Shown one piece after another: positions 53,749-64,000 of a stretch of DNA of 64,000 nucleotides. How positions within the stretch are numbered: position 1 is the first letter of the stretch; the number at the start of each line of letters is the position of its first letter. The notes beneath the pieces are model-generated. The model was not told where the DNA came from, searched no databases, and saw nothing but the letters and a program-made list of their open reading frames with translations. The stretch is from Lepisosteus oculatus. Taxonomy: Eukaryota; Chordata; Actinopteri; Semionotiformes; Lepisosteidae. Made by a program: the position numbers and the translations under genes. Location: NCBI RefSeq assembly GCF_040954835.1, contig NC_090709.1, positions 43,780,490 to 43,844,489 on the forward strand. The letters run 5' to 3'.

Positions 53749-53790
53749 TAGCTTTTCTTTCACCTCTTTAGAGAAATGACTGCCTTTCAC

Positions 53791-54479
53791 TTACCGGGGT
53801 AAAGTTAGCTTGAAGTTCGAAAACGATTTTGGCACGCCTGTAGCGCTTTCACGAAACCTCTTAGAGTTACAAAAACACTTGCTTTGTGTATAAAATACAT
53901 TGTGGATGATTTCTCAGCCTTTACTTTTTCGTTTTTATGACATTTTTTTTGACCAAGCACGAATATGCTTTTGTCCATATCTCCGCAATGGAAGCACAGA
54001 ACGCCTTCAAACCAAAAGCATTTTAAAGACCACGACTTGTGGATATTTCCACAGCCTTTACATCAATCTATCGGTGAGCTAATTATCTTTTTTTAAAACT
54101 CCGGTTTTTCATCGATGCGTAATTACGCACGAACTGGAACCCGGGGGACCGCTGTGTGCACACGTTCACAAAGCGAGAAATACTGTTCAATACGGCTTCA
54201 TGCGAAAAACCCGTATATGACCATAGGAAGCAGAACAGCGCAGTCTCCAATTACCCAGACTGTAAGCACGGGAATAAAGCTTTGTTTGATTTCTGAAACC
54301 CTTCCTTTACGTCCTGTTTTCATTCAGGTAAGGGTCAACTATATTGACAATAGTACTGACAGCAGGAAGATTAAAATATTCTTTACTCAGCAGCTCATTA
54401 AAAACAGCTCCCATGATGTTCAAACCGATTTTTTACACAGAACACTGACACAGCTTTGTGTTCTGAATCTCTTTTTCTC
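53791..54479. other. no gene seen
   Basis: AT-rich sequence after the tRNA cluster. A 148-codon plus-strand frame (54115-54561) has no motif and overlaps the start of the next repeat array, so I do not call it. Confidence 0.5.
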
Positions 54480-55340
54480 TTGCTTTTATTTAATGTGGCA
54501 CAATGCACTGGTTCACAAACCAATAGCATTTAAACCACAGCACCCACAATGCTGCAGGTAAGTGTTTTGCACACTAAGCAGGTCATCTGACTATTCCAGG
54601 CTTTGTTTTGGGTTATGGAACCTTTATTTTTTTATGATTTTCTGAAGATAACACTACAGGTGGGATGGGTGGGTTGTCTTCATGGCTCAATAGCATTTCA
54701 AATACAGCACCCACACTGCTGAAACCAAGTGTTTTACACACCAGACAGGCCTCCGAACCTCAAACAACCTTACTGTGGCTGTGGCCCCTTTCTTTATTTT
54801 GTAATGAGTTTCTGAAGATAACACTACAGGTAATACACTGGGACAGGTGGGTCGTCTTCATGGCTCAATAGCATTTCAAATACAGCACCCACACTGCTGA
54901 AACCAAGTGTTTTACACACCAGACAGGCCCCCTAACTTTATATAACCTTGCTGTGGCTGTGGCCCCTTTCTTTATTTTGTAATGAGTTTCTGAAGATAAC
55001 ACTACATGTAATACACTGGGACAGGTGGGTCATCTTCATGGCTCAATAGCATTTCAAATACAACAGCCACACTGCTGAAACCAGGTGTTTTACACACCAG
55101 ACAGCCCCCAGAACCTTATACAACCTTGCTGTGGTTGTGGCCCCTTTCTTTATTTTTTTATGAGTTTTTCAATATGGCACCATTAGACAGGCGGTACATG
55201 GGGATAGTACATCGTGCTCTTCACGAGTCAATGCCTCTTCAAGCACAACAGCCACAGTGCTGCAACCAGGTGTTTTACACACCAGACAGCTCCCCTAACC
55301 TTATACAACCTCGCTTTGAGTTGTTTAACATTTCTTTCAA
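54480..55340 (+). repeat. ~180-bp tandem repeat, five units
   Basis: Marker word CATGGCTCAATAGCATTT at about 54681, 54859 and 55037 (178-bp steps), with diverged units before (54514) and after (55222). Each unit ends GTGTTTTACACACCAGACAG, a pyrimidine stretch and CCTTTCTTTATTTT. Neighbouring inner units are about 95% alike, outer ones less. Confidence 0.88.
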
Positions 55341-55999
55341 ATCACTTGGGTTCATCAATCATTTGATCATTTTTCAGCGTGGAATAAACCTATTACTTGT
55401 TCCTTGGAGATTACCATCTGCTGATAAGATATGATCGCTATATTGACCATATACAATTTCTTGCATAAGGAATTCATATTTTGCATACACCGATCCCCCC
55501 GGAGTCCCAAGTGATTCTGGTTTGGAAAGCTAAAGGACAATGAGCTTCACGATACCAGGGGGACAGTGGGTGGTCAAGTCTCCCCTAAACAATGGATCTT
55601 GTCAAATTATGATGTCAGTGCATTTAATAAATGTTGTTGAACTCTCTTTAGCCCAAATACAGAGGAGCCCAGACCCAGAATGTTACACATACTGACAGAG
55701 AGTGATCTCATTATGTGTGTTTGGATTTTAACAACTATTTTTATTGTTTGCTAGAACCAAAACAATCTATGTTAGACATTTTCATCTTCAGCCAAAAATA
55801 CAAACCTGTGTACGTAGTGTGGTGCAGGTTCTTGTCCCATCCTGCTCTTGGTCCAGGTTGGAGGGTTGCACCGATTCTGAGTCTTGTTAGCTGGTATGGA
55901 TGGGTTTGGGGGTGTTGATACCAGAGTGGTCCGGGGGGGGGGTGCAGGTGTCTCGGGGGCATTCTTGTTTTTCTGTGAGTTCAGGTTGATTCTGTTGGT
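55341..55999. other. no gene seen
   Basis: Spacer between the inverted arrays, ending in the candidate LTR. A GGGGGGGG run lies at about 55931. No exon or RNA gene is recognised. Confidence 0.4.
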
Positions 56000-56930
56000 T
56001 TTGCCACGAATCTCCCTCACGCAGGCAAGCGCTCCCGCATTCCTACGAGCTCTCCCCGTACCAAACGTGCACGTGTCAATCAGTCCTCTACTTAAACCCT
56101 TATCTGTCCCCCGGTCATTGCTCACGATTGAGATTCTCTCCCGGAGCTTACGTACTAACTACACCTTTGCCTTACTACGACTTCTCCCCTGGACCTCAAC
56201 CCCGCTTTTCCGATTTCGCTTTAGCCACTCGATTTTGTACCTTCGCCTGTTTTACGCTTTCTCGGATCCTGACCCCAGACTGTCTCTTCGTTTACGCCTC
56301 TGCCTTCTGAATCCACACCGACGCAACTTCTACGCCTTCCCGGACTCCGACCCCTGCCAGTCCCTCGACTACACTTTCGCCTGTCGATTCTGTGCCTACG
56401 CCTGTGCTACATGTGGAAGACCGAGTCAAAAGGTCAGGACAGTGACTATGCGTGGGAAAGGTTTTCTGTTCGCACCTAAGACCACTGTCTTAGGTGCAAA
56501 CTAAAGCCTGTGATTCCTCACACCCATTCAACCAGAGAAAATTGAAACAGATTGTAGGATGCCAAATGGCACCCCCCTGTCCTGTTTGTTTGACTTCTGA
56601 CACTGCCCCTTTCCCTGTATGTTCCTTTGATATGTTAAAGTATTGCCTACTTTTAATGTATAAAAAAGGAAAGTATAACTTCAGTCCAGTGAGCATGTCT
56701 TGAGTGCTAGGGTAAACCCTTTCTCTGTGATATGCTCCCCTTCAGCTGATTGTATTAAAGATCTCTGTTGACAATCTCCCAACCTGAGTGAAGACTGAGT
56801 TTTTTTCGACATACGCCTTCCCGGACTCGGACCCCTGCCTGTTTACTCCGACTACGCCTGCGTCTCGTGCCAACCCTACCAAGGGCACCGCATTGGATCC
56901 CTATCCTCAGCAGTCAGCCCCTGCGTGACA
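56000..56930 (+). mobile_element. Gypsy-type LTR interrupted by another LTR-like repeat
   Basis: A sushi-type LTR pattern: TTGCCACGAATCTCCC near the start, CTCTACTTAAACCC promoter-like region, then C/T-rich words (CGCCTTCCCGGACTC) and an end at GCGTGACA. The C/T-rich part is split at 56443-56807 by the dispersed repeat also found at 25204. No internal region is attached. The exact left edge is uncertain. Confidence 0.5.
56443..56807 (+). mobile_element. LTR-like dispersed repeat nested in a Gypsy LTR
   Basis: Same family as 25204-25557 (see shared words there); the words CGCCTTCCCGGACTC on both sides of it belong to the host LTR. It was therefore inserted after that LTR. Confidence 0.6.
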
Positions 56931-57094
56931 GGTTCTGAGTGTCTTGGTTACATCCGTTTGTGTGTATAGATGAAAAAGCTATTGAAGAGCACCCCGACAC
57001 CCCCCACCCATCTCGGTGGAAGTTGCCATGTTCAAAAAATTAAAGTTTCACACAACAAAGCATGACTTTGAAAGGTCAGGAGGCCTGCCTAATG

Positions 57095-57190
57095 GTGGTG
57101 CTGGCCCCACTAGCACCTCTTCCAGCAGCAACCTTAGTTTTTCCCAGGAGGTCTCCCATCCAGGTACTGACCAGGCTCACACCTGCTTCA
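57095..57190 (-). mobile_element. 5S-SINE head fragment, inverted
   Basis: The complement reads GCAGGTGTGAGCCTGGTCAG, GGATGGGAGACCTCCTGGGA and AGGTGCTAGTGGGGCCAG, matching 57260-57355 of the adjoining full SINE. The two heads face each other with about 20 bp between them. Confidence 0.8.
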
Positions 57191-57204
57191 GTACTGAAGG
57201 CTGC

Positions 57205-57790
57205 TGATTATGGCCAGCAGCCATATCACCCTGCAACTCACAACTGGCAACCCACTGAAGCTAAGCAGGTGTGAGCCTGGTCAGTACCTGGATGGTAGAC
57301 CTCCTGGGAAAAACTAAGGTTCCTGCGGGAAGAGGTGCTAGTGGGGCCAGCAGGGGGCGCTCACCCTGCGGTCCATGTGAGTCCTAATGCCCCAGTATAG
57401 TGACGGGGACACTATACTGTAAACAGGCGCCTTCCTTCGAATGAGATGTAAAACTGAGGTCCTGACTCTCTGTGGTCATTACAAATCCCATGGCATTTCT
57501 TGAAAAGAGCAGGGGTGTAACCCCGGCGTCCTGGCCAAATTTCCCCATTGGCCCTTACCAATCATGGCCTCCTAATAATCCCCCTCTTTGAATTGGCTAT
57601 ATTTCTCTTCTCTCCTCCTCACTGATAGTGGTGAGTGTTCTGGTGCACTATGGCTGCCGTCGCATCATCCAGGTGGATGCTGCACATTGGTGGTGGTGGA
57701 GGGGAGTCCCCATTACCTGTAAAGCGCTTTGAGTGGAGTGTCCAGAAAAGCACTATATAAGTGTAAGCAATTATTATTATTATTATTAAT
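57205..57790 (+). mobile_element. full-length 5S-rRNA-derived SINE (SINE3 type)
   Basis: The head follows 5S rRNA: TTATGGCCAGCAGCCATA..., CACCCTG, the 5S box A region GAAGCTAAGCAGG, then GCCTGGTCAGTACCTGGATG and GTAGACCTCCTGGGAA (box C). The body contains GCAGGGGGCGCTCACC, TGTAAAACTGAGGTCCTGAC and GGCTATATTTCTC; the tail AAAGCGCTTTGAGTGGAGTG ends in TTATTATTATTATT. Such SINEs are transcribed by Pol III from the 5S-type internal promoter and moved by a partner LINE that shares the tail. Confidence 0.88.
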
Positions 57791-57799
57791 GAGCACAAC

Positions 57800-58479
57800 A
57801 CTTGATTACAGTAAAAAAATCATTAAAAAATAAAGAAATGTTCCACAACTCAAAGCGAGGTTGTATAAGGTTAGGTGAAATGTCTGATGTAAAACACCTG
57901 GTTGCTGCACTGTGGTTGTTGTGCTTGAAGAGCTATTGACTCGTGAATAGCACCTCCTATCACCATGTACCGCCTGTCTAATGGTGCCATATTGAAAAAA
58001 TCATAAAAAAATAAAGAAAAGGGACACAGCCACAGCAAGATTGTATAAGGTTAGGGGGCCTGTCTGGTGTGTAAAACACCTGGTTGCAGCACTGTGGCTG
58101 TTGTGCTTGAAGAGCTATTGACTCGTGAATACCACCCCCCTATCCCCATGTACCGGCTGTCTAATGGTGCCATATTGAAAAAATCATTACAAAATAAATA
58201 AAGGGGCCACAGCCACAGCAAGGTTGTATAAGGTTACGGGGCCTGTCTGGTGTGTAAAACATACGGTTTCAGCAGTGTGGCTGTTGTATTTGAATTGCTA
58301 TTGAGCCATGAAGAAGACCCACCTATCCCAATGTATTACCTGAAGTGTTACCTTCAGAAAATCATAAAAAAATAAAGAAAGGGGTCACAGCCACAGCAAG
58401 GTTGTATGAGGTTAGGGGGCCTGTCTGGTGTGTAAAACATATGGTTTAAGCAGTGTGGCTGTTGTATTTGAATTGCTAT
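57800..58479 (-). repeat. ~180-bp tandem repeat, inverted array cut by an LTR
   Basis: The complement of the 54480-55340 family, four units with marker GCTATTGA(C/G)(T/C)C(A/G)TGAA at about 57931, 58112, 58290 and a last one broken at 58479. The innermost unit (from 57800) mirrors 55290-55345 including the AACTCAAAGCGAGGTTGTAT word. Confidence 0.85.
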
Positions 58480-59860
58480 TGCAGGGGCAATGCTTGTTAA
58501 TAAGACAGAATTAAGCGTTGGTATGCTGTCCTAAAGGAGGCCCCATCTCACCCTCCATCTCTGTGGTGCAGCCACAGAGAAAGTATTCATGCAGGCTGAT
58601 TTAAGATGTTTTCTTTTGATAAGGAACAAGCTCCCAGACGGGGATGCACTTAGCTAAGCCTGGCTATCATGATCAATGGTCATCCATTGGCGCCTATCAG
58701 TCTAGAGAGTGCCGAATGGACATCTGGACTGCATTCCTAAGTATCAAGAGAAAGTGACTTATATCTCATCTTGACCAACCAATCAGGGACTGGCAGGGCG
58801 TGGTAATACCATGTGGGTCTCCAATGCCCACCAAACTCTCAACCAATCAGCACACATCTGGGTCTTGATCAAAAAGGGAGCGCAAGCTCAGATCGGGGCT
58901 CTCCTTGGCCATTTTCGTGCATCCTCAGAGACAATCACGTGACAACTGCTGTTGTCTGCAAAAGGACTTGGACTTTGTTCTAAGCGCAAGGCCGAGGATC
59001 CCGTACGTACTCAGAATTCTACCAATGTGAATGCTCTGCTTGATCAACGGCAGCCTACAGTTGGACTCTCGTCGACAACCTGAATAGCTTATTCAGAAGC
59101 AGCGCTGGACCGGGAACAAACCAGCTTCTTCCCAGGCAAAAGAGTGACTTGTGAGGACTCGCGGTCACACTCTGTGCATAGAGACTTTCTACCAGCCAGC
59201 CGGACTGCTGGTAGATCCCCTCGGAGCAACGACTGCCCTGTGCGCCGCAGTCAGATTTCTCCGCCCGTCCTACTCCGAGCTGCACCTTGACTGGTTGGCC
59301 GGTAGCCAGAGAACGCCGACATAACGCCCATTGGACAACCGCTGCAACAGAGGCTGCAACAGAGCCTGTCAGCTGGTTTGGTGTTCGTGCCGGGAGATTC
59401 CAAATCCATACACAGTGGATAAGTAAACCCCATGTTCTACATTGCGTCTCGAGAATTCAATTGTACTTCAACACAAGTTGTTATCAATTTAATTCATGAG
59501 TAATGTATTTACTTCCGAGTTTAGAGTAACAGTGGGTAATAACACTGATTAGCGATTTGGTAACTGAACGATATATATTGACATACATTCTCTGTTGTGT
59601 ATCTCTTTGTGTTTGCATCTCTTCGAGATTATATACCTTGTATATTGATAACCCTCACAGTAAGGTCTGCCGCTTGTATCCAGGCAGACTAGTATATCTT
59701 TGGTGCACAATTTATATTAATAAATGTATCTCGTGTATTGAACCCGTGTGTGTGCGTTGTTAGTTGTTCTGACGATTGATTTTCTAAAAGCTACAATGAA
59801 CAACCTCGTGATTACTGTTACAATTAATAATTGTCTCTGTAAACCCATCAAACCACTACA
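58480..59860 (+). repeat. 5' LTR of the right-end element
   Basis: Its left edge is fixed by the abrupt break of the 180-bp repeat at 58479. Its first 700 bp match the fragment at 6175-6988. The late part holds ATTAATAAATG (poly(A) signal) and ends CCACTACA. At 1,381 bp it is long for an LTR. Confidence 0.75.
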
Positions 59861-60134
59861 TTTAATGGAGTCCCTGTGCGGGCGAGTTTAGAATGAAATG
59901 AGAATCAATCGCACAGAATAACTGATGTTGCTGTGAGTTCAAGTTCAGCACAGCACCGCAGCTTCTATACGCGAATACCAGGTGTGCTGATAACTGCGTA
60001 AAGAAATCCCCCTTTTTTCTAGCATTTAGTGTAACGTGTGCTGATTGGAAATCCATCTGCTCGGGTGTTTAGATTCCATACTGTATTTTGGTAAAAAGGA
60101 AAAAAAGTAATACTCTTAAAGTTTATCTGACGTA

Positions 60135-61272
60135 ATGACAATGGCTGCTAAAATGTCTGAAGTGGAGTCGCTTATAAGTACTATTTCTAGTGACGACAAT
60201 CCTGGTTACTGGAGCGGTATCGAAAAGTTGAACTTTGATGATATTGAGAAGCTGCAAGTAAATCTTGTAACTAAGGTAGCGAACCAGCTTAACACAGGAG
60301 GGTCTGTGAATGCAGTTCAGGTCCTATCGAGTTTCGCCTTAAATCTAGCTAAACAGCTGGAACTGTCTTTGTCTGAGCTGACAAAGTTTCAAAAGCTTCA
60401 GGGAAAGCTAGAAAGATATAAGGCGGAGCGAGTTGAGTTGTTGGATATAATCAGAGAAAAGAGAGTGAAAAATGAGGAAAGTGAAGACAGACTCAGGGAA
60501 GTTTTAGGTAAATTAGATGACCTGTCTACTAGAGAAACTGCGGCTGAGGTAGGTAGGAGAGACCTGGAAGCGAGCTTGAAAGAAAAAGAAAAAGAAATAG
60601 AGAGTTTAAATGAGCTCAGCCAGGAAAGGCAAAAGGAGTTAGATGCTGCCGTACTGGAAGCAAAACAGGCTAGATCCCACTTGCATGCCAGCCCACCTAG
60701 CAGCCCGGAGCGCTCACCCAGCGCGCCGGGAGGGGGTTTCTCCCGGCCAGGGTCTGTGGTCGGATCGGCATAGGGGAGATCGCCGAGTCCTGCGCGAGAC
60801 GCAAGGGCGATGCAATTCAGGCATAGACCCCCTGCTCCTGATTATGGCCGTCCTCCTGCCCGCGGAGAAACCGTAAAAATTAACCTCCACTCCCTGAGGC
60901 AGTTAGCCAAAGATGTAGAAAGGTTTGACCCGTCAGTCTCAGGGAATAATGTGGAAACCTACATCGATGAGCTGAGATATACTTTGCAGTTTATGCCCGG
61001 AGCGTCCGAACAGGAAAAGGCTATGTTAGTAAGGAAAACTACCAGCCGAGCGGTCCACCAGTGGATGTCTAGACAAGGACCGGAGGTCTGTAATAGCTTT
61101 GAGGAGCTGTGTCAGGCAATGATCGGAGAATTTTCGGCTTTTATCGATCCCATAGCTGCTGTGGCCGCTGCGCACCATATTAAGCACGAAAAAGCTGAAG
61201 CCCCTCGCGACTATTATGAGTCGCCTGCACTTATTTTGCAGGGCGGAATGAAGAGGGTTGCGAAGAGAACGT
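60135..61272 (+). CDS. gag-like region of the right-end element
   Basis: The first frame (60135-60773) begins [20 protein letters not shown] and is a long heptad-rich coiled coil (residues about 75-185), ending in a Pro/Ser-rich, basic stretch. A second frame (60810-61274) has a capsid-like part ([34 protein letters not shown]). Similar coiled-coil gags occur in foamy viruses and some fish LTR elements, but I cannot assign the family. Confidence 0.6.
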
Positions 61273-63646
61273 GAATTTCAAAGGTTTATTCATTGCTAAT
61301 CTGCATCCCTCAGTCAGGAAAATGATTGTGATGCACACTGATGCAAAAGCGATGAAAATGGCTGACATTAGAAGGTTGGCTCAAAAAGCCTGGGGAGCTG
61401 AAGTCTCTGCTTCCTCAGAGCGAAAACCTGCTAAAACGGCCGTGTTCGCCACTAAAGCCATCAGGGTTGACGACTCGCCTCAGCTCGAGGGAGCTGAGGT
61501 TCCTGAGCCCCCTAAGCCCCGGCGCAAAATAGGCAGGCAGGACCGCACTAAGCGTCAGAGCCGCCGTGAGCGCTACGGGGAAGGCAAGGGCTCAGGCAGA
61601 GCCTATCATAAGGCTGGACGAAGGGAGTCGACTGCAGCCCGCCTGGCCCGGCTTGAACAAGCCCTGCTTGAGAGATCAGGACAGGGTAAACCTTCCGCAC
61701 CGAATGCTGGAAGCGTGAATAAGCTGAGGGGGACCACGCCCCTTCTCACTGGAGGAGGCGGGGATCCGTCCCAAACCCCTCCCTCAGTCTATCTGATTGG
61801 GTGGGAGGGTTCCTGCCTGGAAGAAGGCTGTGACTCTGAGTTGGGCGCTGACCCCGCCCCTGAAGTCAAAGAAAAGACAGGCTTCCAACAATTCTTAGGG
61901 AATCTCAGCCAGAAAGGCAAAGCAAGGCGTATTTATATCAAGGTTTCTCTTGAAAACGTCTTAGATAGAGAAGCACTGATTGACACTGGGGCTGAAATTA
62001 GTTTGATGTCAGCCGATCTACTCAGCGAGCTCAAACGAGTAGCAAAAGGAAAAGGCATCAGACTTAAGGTAGAACCGTGTAAGATAGATATTTCCAGCTA
62101 TACCCAGGATCATGCCAGGATCACACACCGAGTGTGGGTGGCACTTAGGTTCGGGCCAATGAACGTGGTGCATCCTGTTTATAACTCTAGGTTTAAAACA
62201 GAGCCACTACTCATTGGCCAAGACCTGCTTGACAGGCTGGAGCCTCTGGTGGACTGCCAGCGTGGAAAATTGTGGGCTCAGGTCAAAAACCCTAAGCCTG
62301 TCGCACAGCAAAAAGGGGGGTTCAGTGGTTATGCTGTGATCACACAGTGCCCACTGAACACTATAGCTGAGTTGGAGGTTCCTCCTGGTTCCTCTGGACG
62401 AGAAATAAATGTCTCTTCTTGCTTTCCAAAACTACAGGGAAGTCGTGCCCTGGCCAAGGTCCCAACAGCCTCCATGCCACAGGAGCGGTGCTCCGAGCAG
62501 CCGCCTGATCCACCAGGTAAAGCAAACCCCTTTCACATCCCTAAAGAGGAGCGGATCTCCCCACTTGGTGATGAAAAGGAGCTTTCCCTGTGCACCCTGG
62601 CACCCAAGAGGGGTCAGGACCACCACCCCGCAGGGGTGGAAAGGATCCAGATGGCAAGAGAGCAGGTTGGTGAAGTAGCCCTCACCCTTAGCTCTGAGAG
62701 GTCCTCTATTAGTGAGGATCTGCTTGAGCAGCTGTCACAGGGCCACCGCCAGGTGCCCCTGGTGCAACATTCACAGGTTAGACAGGAGGTCCAGCTGGAC
62801 ACTGGGACTACTGCGCTGTGGACACATCTGATCCCAGATGCCGATTCCCTCTGCTGTGATCCAGGGAACCTGCAGTCAGGTAACATTATTTCTCACAACT
62901 ACCAGGTAGTGAGAGAGACCGACCTGATTGTTCCTGCCTCAACGGCAGGGTTTCCAACACACCCAGTCCCCAAGAAGGGACAGGGAATGAAAGCCGAGCC
63001 GGTTTTCTTACAGCCACCAGCTCAGTCTGTCAGTCTGAGTCTGACCAACAGTGGTTCAGCCATACTGGAGCTGGATGCTCAAGCCACCCGCCTGCCAGCG
63101 CAGGACATCGCAAAGAGGGGTGTCAGAATCCCCGCCTGCACTGACATGGGCCTGGTGGGTGATAGCGAGTTCAAAGACAGTGAACTAGCTATCCCAGTGC
63201 TGGGGCAGCTCCCTGAACCCCTAGCGAGGGAAGGGGGGAGCGAGCAGGTGTCCTACACCCACGCCCAGCGAACGATTGTAAACATGCCGATAGAGGGATT
63301 CCTCAATCAGGAGGGGTGCAGGGTGGACCTGAACAGTGAGAATGGGGTAACAATCCCAGATCACTCAGGTGCTCCAGATGACCACTCAGCCGAGGGTCAG
63401 GCATGCTCCACCGCTGCACCGCCCCCTGCAGGGTTCCTAGAGCACAGGCATGAACAAATCAAAAAAGCAGATGCCCTGGAAATGGAGGAGCAGCATCAGC
63501 AGCTGCGTCAGATCTCCCCAGATTTCCAGGATGTTGGTGCCCAGGATGCCACATGGCATACTGAGGAAGACACCATGTACACGCTGCGCCAGCTTAGAAA
63601 GGCGACAGTCACTCAGAAGGAGATGACTGGGATCAGCCACCCTTAA
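61271..63646 (+). CDS. capsid-tail, protease-bearing frame of the right-end element
   Basis: 791 codons. The start ([20 protein letters not shown]) looks like the end of a capsid, then a basic Arg/Lys-rich part (about residues 75-135), then an aspartic protease core [12 protein letters not shown] (about residue 237) with the second half [11 protein letters not shown] (about 317). The remaining 460 residues are Pro/Gln-rich without reverse transcriptase motifs, which is unusual for a gag-pro frame. Confidence 0.65.
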   Translation: MNFKGLFIANLHPSVRKMIVMHTDAKAMKMADIRRLAQKAWGAEVSASSERKPAKTAVFATKAIRVDDSPQLEGAEVPEPPKPRRKIGRQDRTKRQSRRERYGEGKGSGRAYHKAGRRESTAARLARLEQALLERSGQGKPSAPNAGSVNKLRGTTPLLTGGGGDPSQTPPSVYLIGWEGSCLEEGCDSELGADPAPEVKEKTGFQQFLGNLSQKGKARRIYIKVSLENVLDREALIDTGAEISLMSADLLSELKRVAKGKGIRLKVEPCKIDISSYTQDHARITHRVWVALRFGPMNVVHPVYNSRFKTEPLLIGQDLLDRLEPLVDCQRGKLWAQVKNPKPVAQQKGGFSGYAVITQCPLNTIAELEVPPGSSGREINVSSCFPKLQGSRALAKVPTASMPQERCSEQPPDPPGKANPFHIPKEERISPLGDEKELSLCTLAPKRGQDHHPAGVERIQMAREQVGEVALTLSSERSSISEDLLEQLSQGHRQVPLVQHSQVRQEVQLDTGTTALWTHLIPDADSLCCDPGNLQSGNIISHNYQVVRETDLIVPASTAGFPTHPVPKKGQGMKAEPVFLQPPAQSVSLSLTNSGSAILELDAQATRLPAQDIAKRGVRIPACTDMGLVGDSEFKDSELAIPVLGQLPEPLAREGGSEQVSYTHAQRTIVNMPIEGFLNQEGCRVDLNSENGVTIPDHSGAPDDHSAEGQACSTAAPPPAGFLEHRHEQIKKADALEMEEQHQQLRQISPDFQDVGAQDATWHTEEDTMYTLRQLRKATVTQKEMTGISHP

Positions 63647-63652
63647 AAACTT

Positions 63653-63916
63653 TTGGGAGGACTGATTGCTGCCGCCACTGTTGTGCATTTGCTCTTTTTG
63701 GTAGGTTTGTTTGTTACCGGCACTCTCACCCTGACTGCCCCAAGAAGGCAGGTGTCAGAAATGCCAGAGGGTAGTGAAAGACTGTATCAACAGAAGCAGC
63801 GGCTGGAAAGCCTAGGGAAACCCTTACAGGGCACAATATTAGCAGTAAACCTTCATGCAGCAGTGTTAAATAACACCCTCCACACCGTGGGCAGGATTGT
63901 CGACGTGTTACAGTAG
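63653..63916 (+). CDS. short frame with a membrane segment
   Basis: MGGLIAAATVVHLLFLVGLF opens with one hydrophobic stretch of about 22 residues, then a soluble helical part (ERLYQQKQRLESLGKPLQG). It starts 7 nt after the stop of the protease frame. It may be an envelope-like or leader piece of the same element, or chance. The window ends 84 bases later. Confidence 0.3.
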   Translation: MGGLIAAATVVHLLFLVGLFVTGTLTLTAPRRQVSEMPEGSERLYQQKQRLESLGKPLQGTILAVNLHAAVLNNTLHTVGRIVDVLQ

Positions 63917-64000
63917 GATTATGCTTACGTGCAACAGGTCAGAATGCTGATGCAGGATTTGCTTAGGGAGCTTAGTGCCACGGTAACTAGCCTAGCCATG

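Larger units (their letters stand above)
51343..53790. repeat. tRNA cluster, tandem unit B (partial)
   Basis: Repeats unit A from its spacer through the two Asp sub-repeats, then stops near 53790, where unrelated AT-rich sequence starts. The Val(CAC), Glu and His part of the unit is absent here. Confidence 0.9.
58480..64000 (+). mobile_element. retrovirus-like LTR element with 1.4-kb LTR, runs off the window
   Basis: The 5' LTR is 58480-59860 (TGCAGGGGC...CACTACA), with an AATAAA near 59720, followed by TGGAGTCCCTGTGC at 59865, a plausible primer-binding site. A gag-like region follows at 60135 to about 61.9 kb with an N-terminal coiled coil and a capsid-like part. A protease-bearing frame covers 61271-63646 ([12 protein letters not shown] near 61975). 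A frame with a hydrophobic N-terminal segment begins at 63653. Reverse transcriptase and the 3' LTR are not in the window. It appears broken in about two places in the gag part. The age cannot be judged without the second LTR. Family: Ty3-like or ERV-like, not resolved. Confidence 0.78.

Noticed and set aside
54115-54561. 148-codon plus-strand frame
   Set aside because: No motif, and it runs into the first unit of the 180-bp repeat array; probably chance.

Overview
The window looks like nuclear DNA of a ray-finned fish, most likely an early-branching or non-model lineage. The signs are introns with GT-AG borders, eukaryotic tRNA genes with internal A and B boxes, U1 snRNA gene pieces with an octamer enhancer, 5S-rRNA-headed SINEs of the SINE3 type, a sushi-ichi-like chromodomain Ty3/Gypsy element and L1/Tx1-like LINEs with CCHC ORF1. 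I cannot name the species. Most of the 64 kb is repetitive; there is one convincing multi-exon host gene.

Layout. 0-0.5 kb: three minus-strand tRNAs or tRNA remnants (Leu, Thr, Lys). 0.7-4.4 kb: a minus-strand gene fragment with an integrase-SAM-like segment, and an inverted partial second copy of its N-terminal exon on the plus strand. 5.3-5.7 kb: AT-rich palindromic minisatellite. 6.2-12.3 kb: an old LTR fragment cut by a Ty3/Gypsy (sushi-like) element. 13.2-15.5 kb: an integrase scrap, minisatellites and a SINE tail. 14.4-31.3 kb: an RNF112-like gene (RING finger plus GBP/atlastin-type GTPase plus C-terminal hydrophobic hairpin) in about 16 coding exons. An interferon-response-like element lies beside a candidate non-coding first exon. 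Its introns hold a 2.7-kb foldback element, LTR-like repeats, an L2-like scrap and minisatellites. 31.4-36.1 kb: an older minus-strand Ty3/Gypsy element with very short LTRs.

36.1-48 kb: a mosaic of U1 snRNA gene pieces, L1/Tx1-like LINE pieces, a 5S-SINE and a 2.8-kb minisatellite. Two U1 promoters with the first 25-36 nt of U1 run straight into LINE sequence. 48-53.8 kb: a tRNA cluster (Val, Phe, Asp, Val, His, with Asp and Glu remnants) built of a 3,385-bp tandem unit. 54.5-58.5 kb: two arrays of a ~180-bp repeat in opposite orientations around a nested LTR and a head-to-head 5S-SINE pair. 58.48 kb to the end: a retrovirus-like LTR element with a 1.4-kb LTR, a coiled-coil gag-like frame and a protease frame; it runs off the window.

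How it works together: the host gene predicts a membrane-anchored RING-GTPase whose C-terminal helical segment has grown by exon duplication, possibly interferon-inducible. The right half is a multicopy small-RNA-gene neighbourhood (U1 and tRNA) colonised by LINEs and reshaped by tandem and segmental duplication. Exon borders, families and ages are read by eye and no database search was possible.
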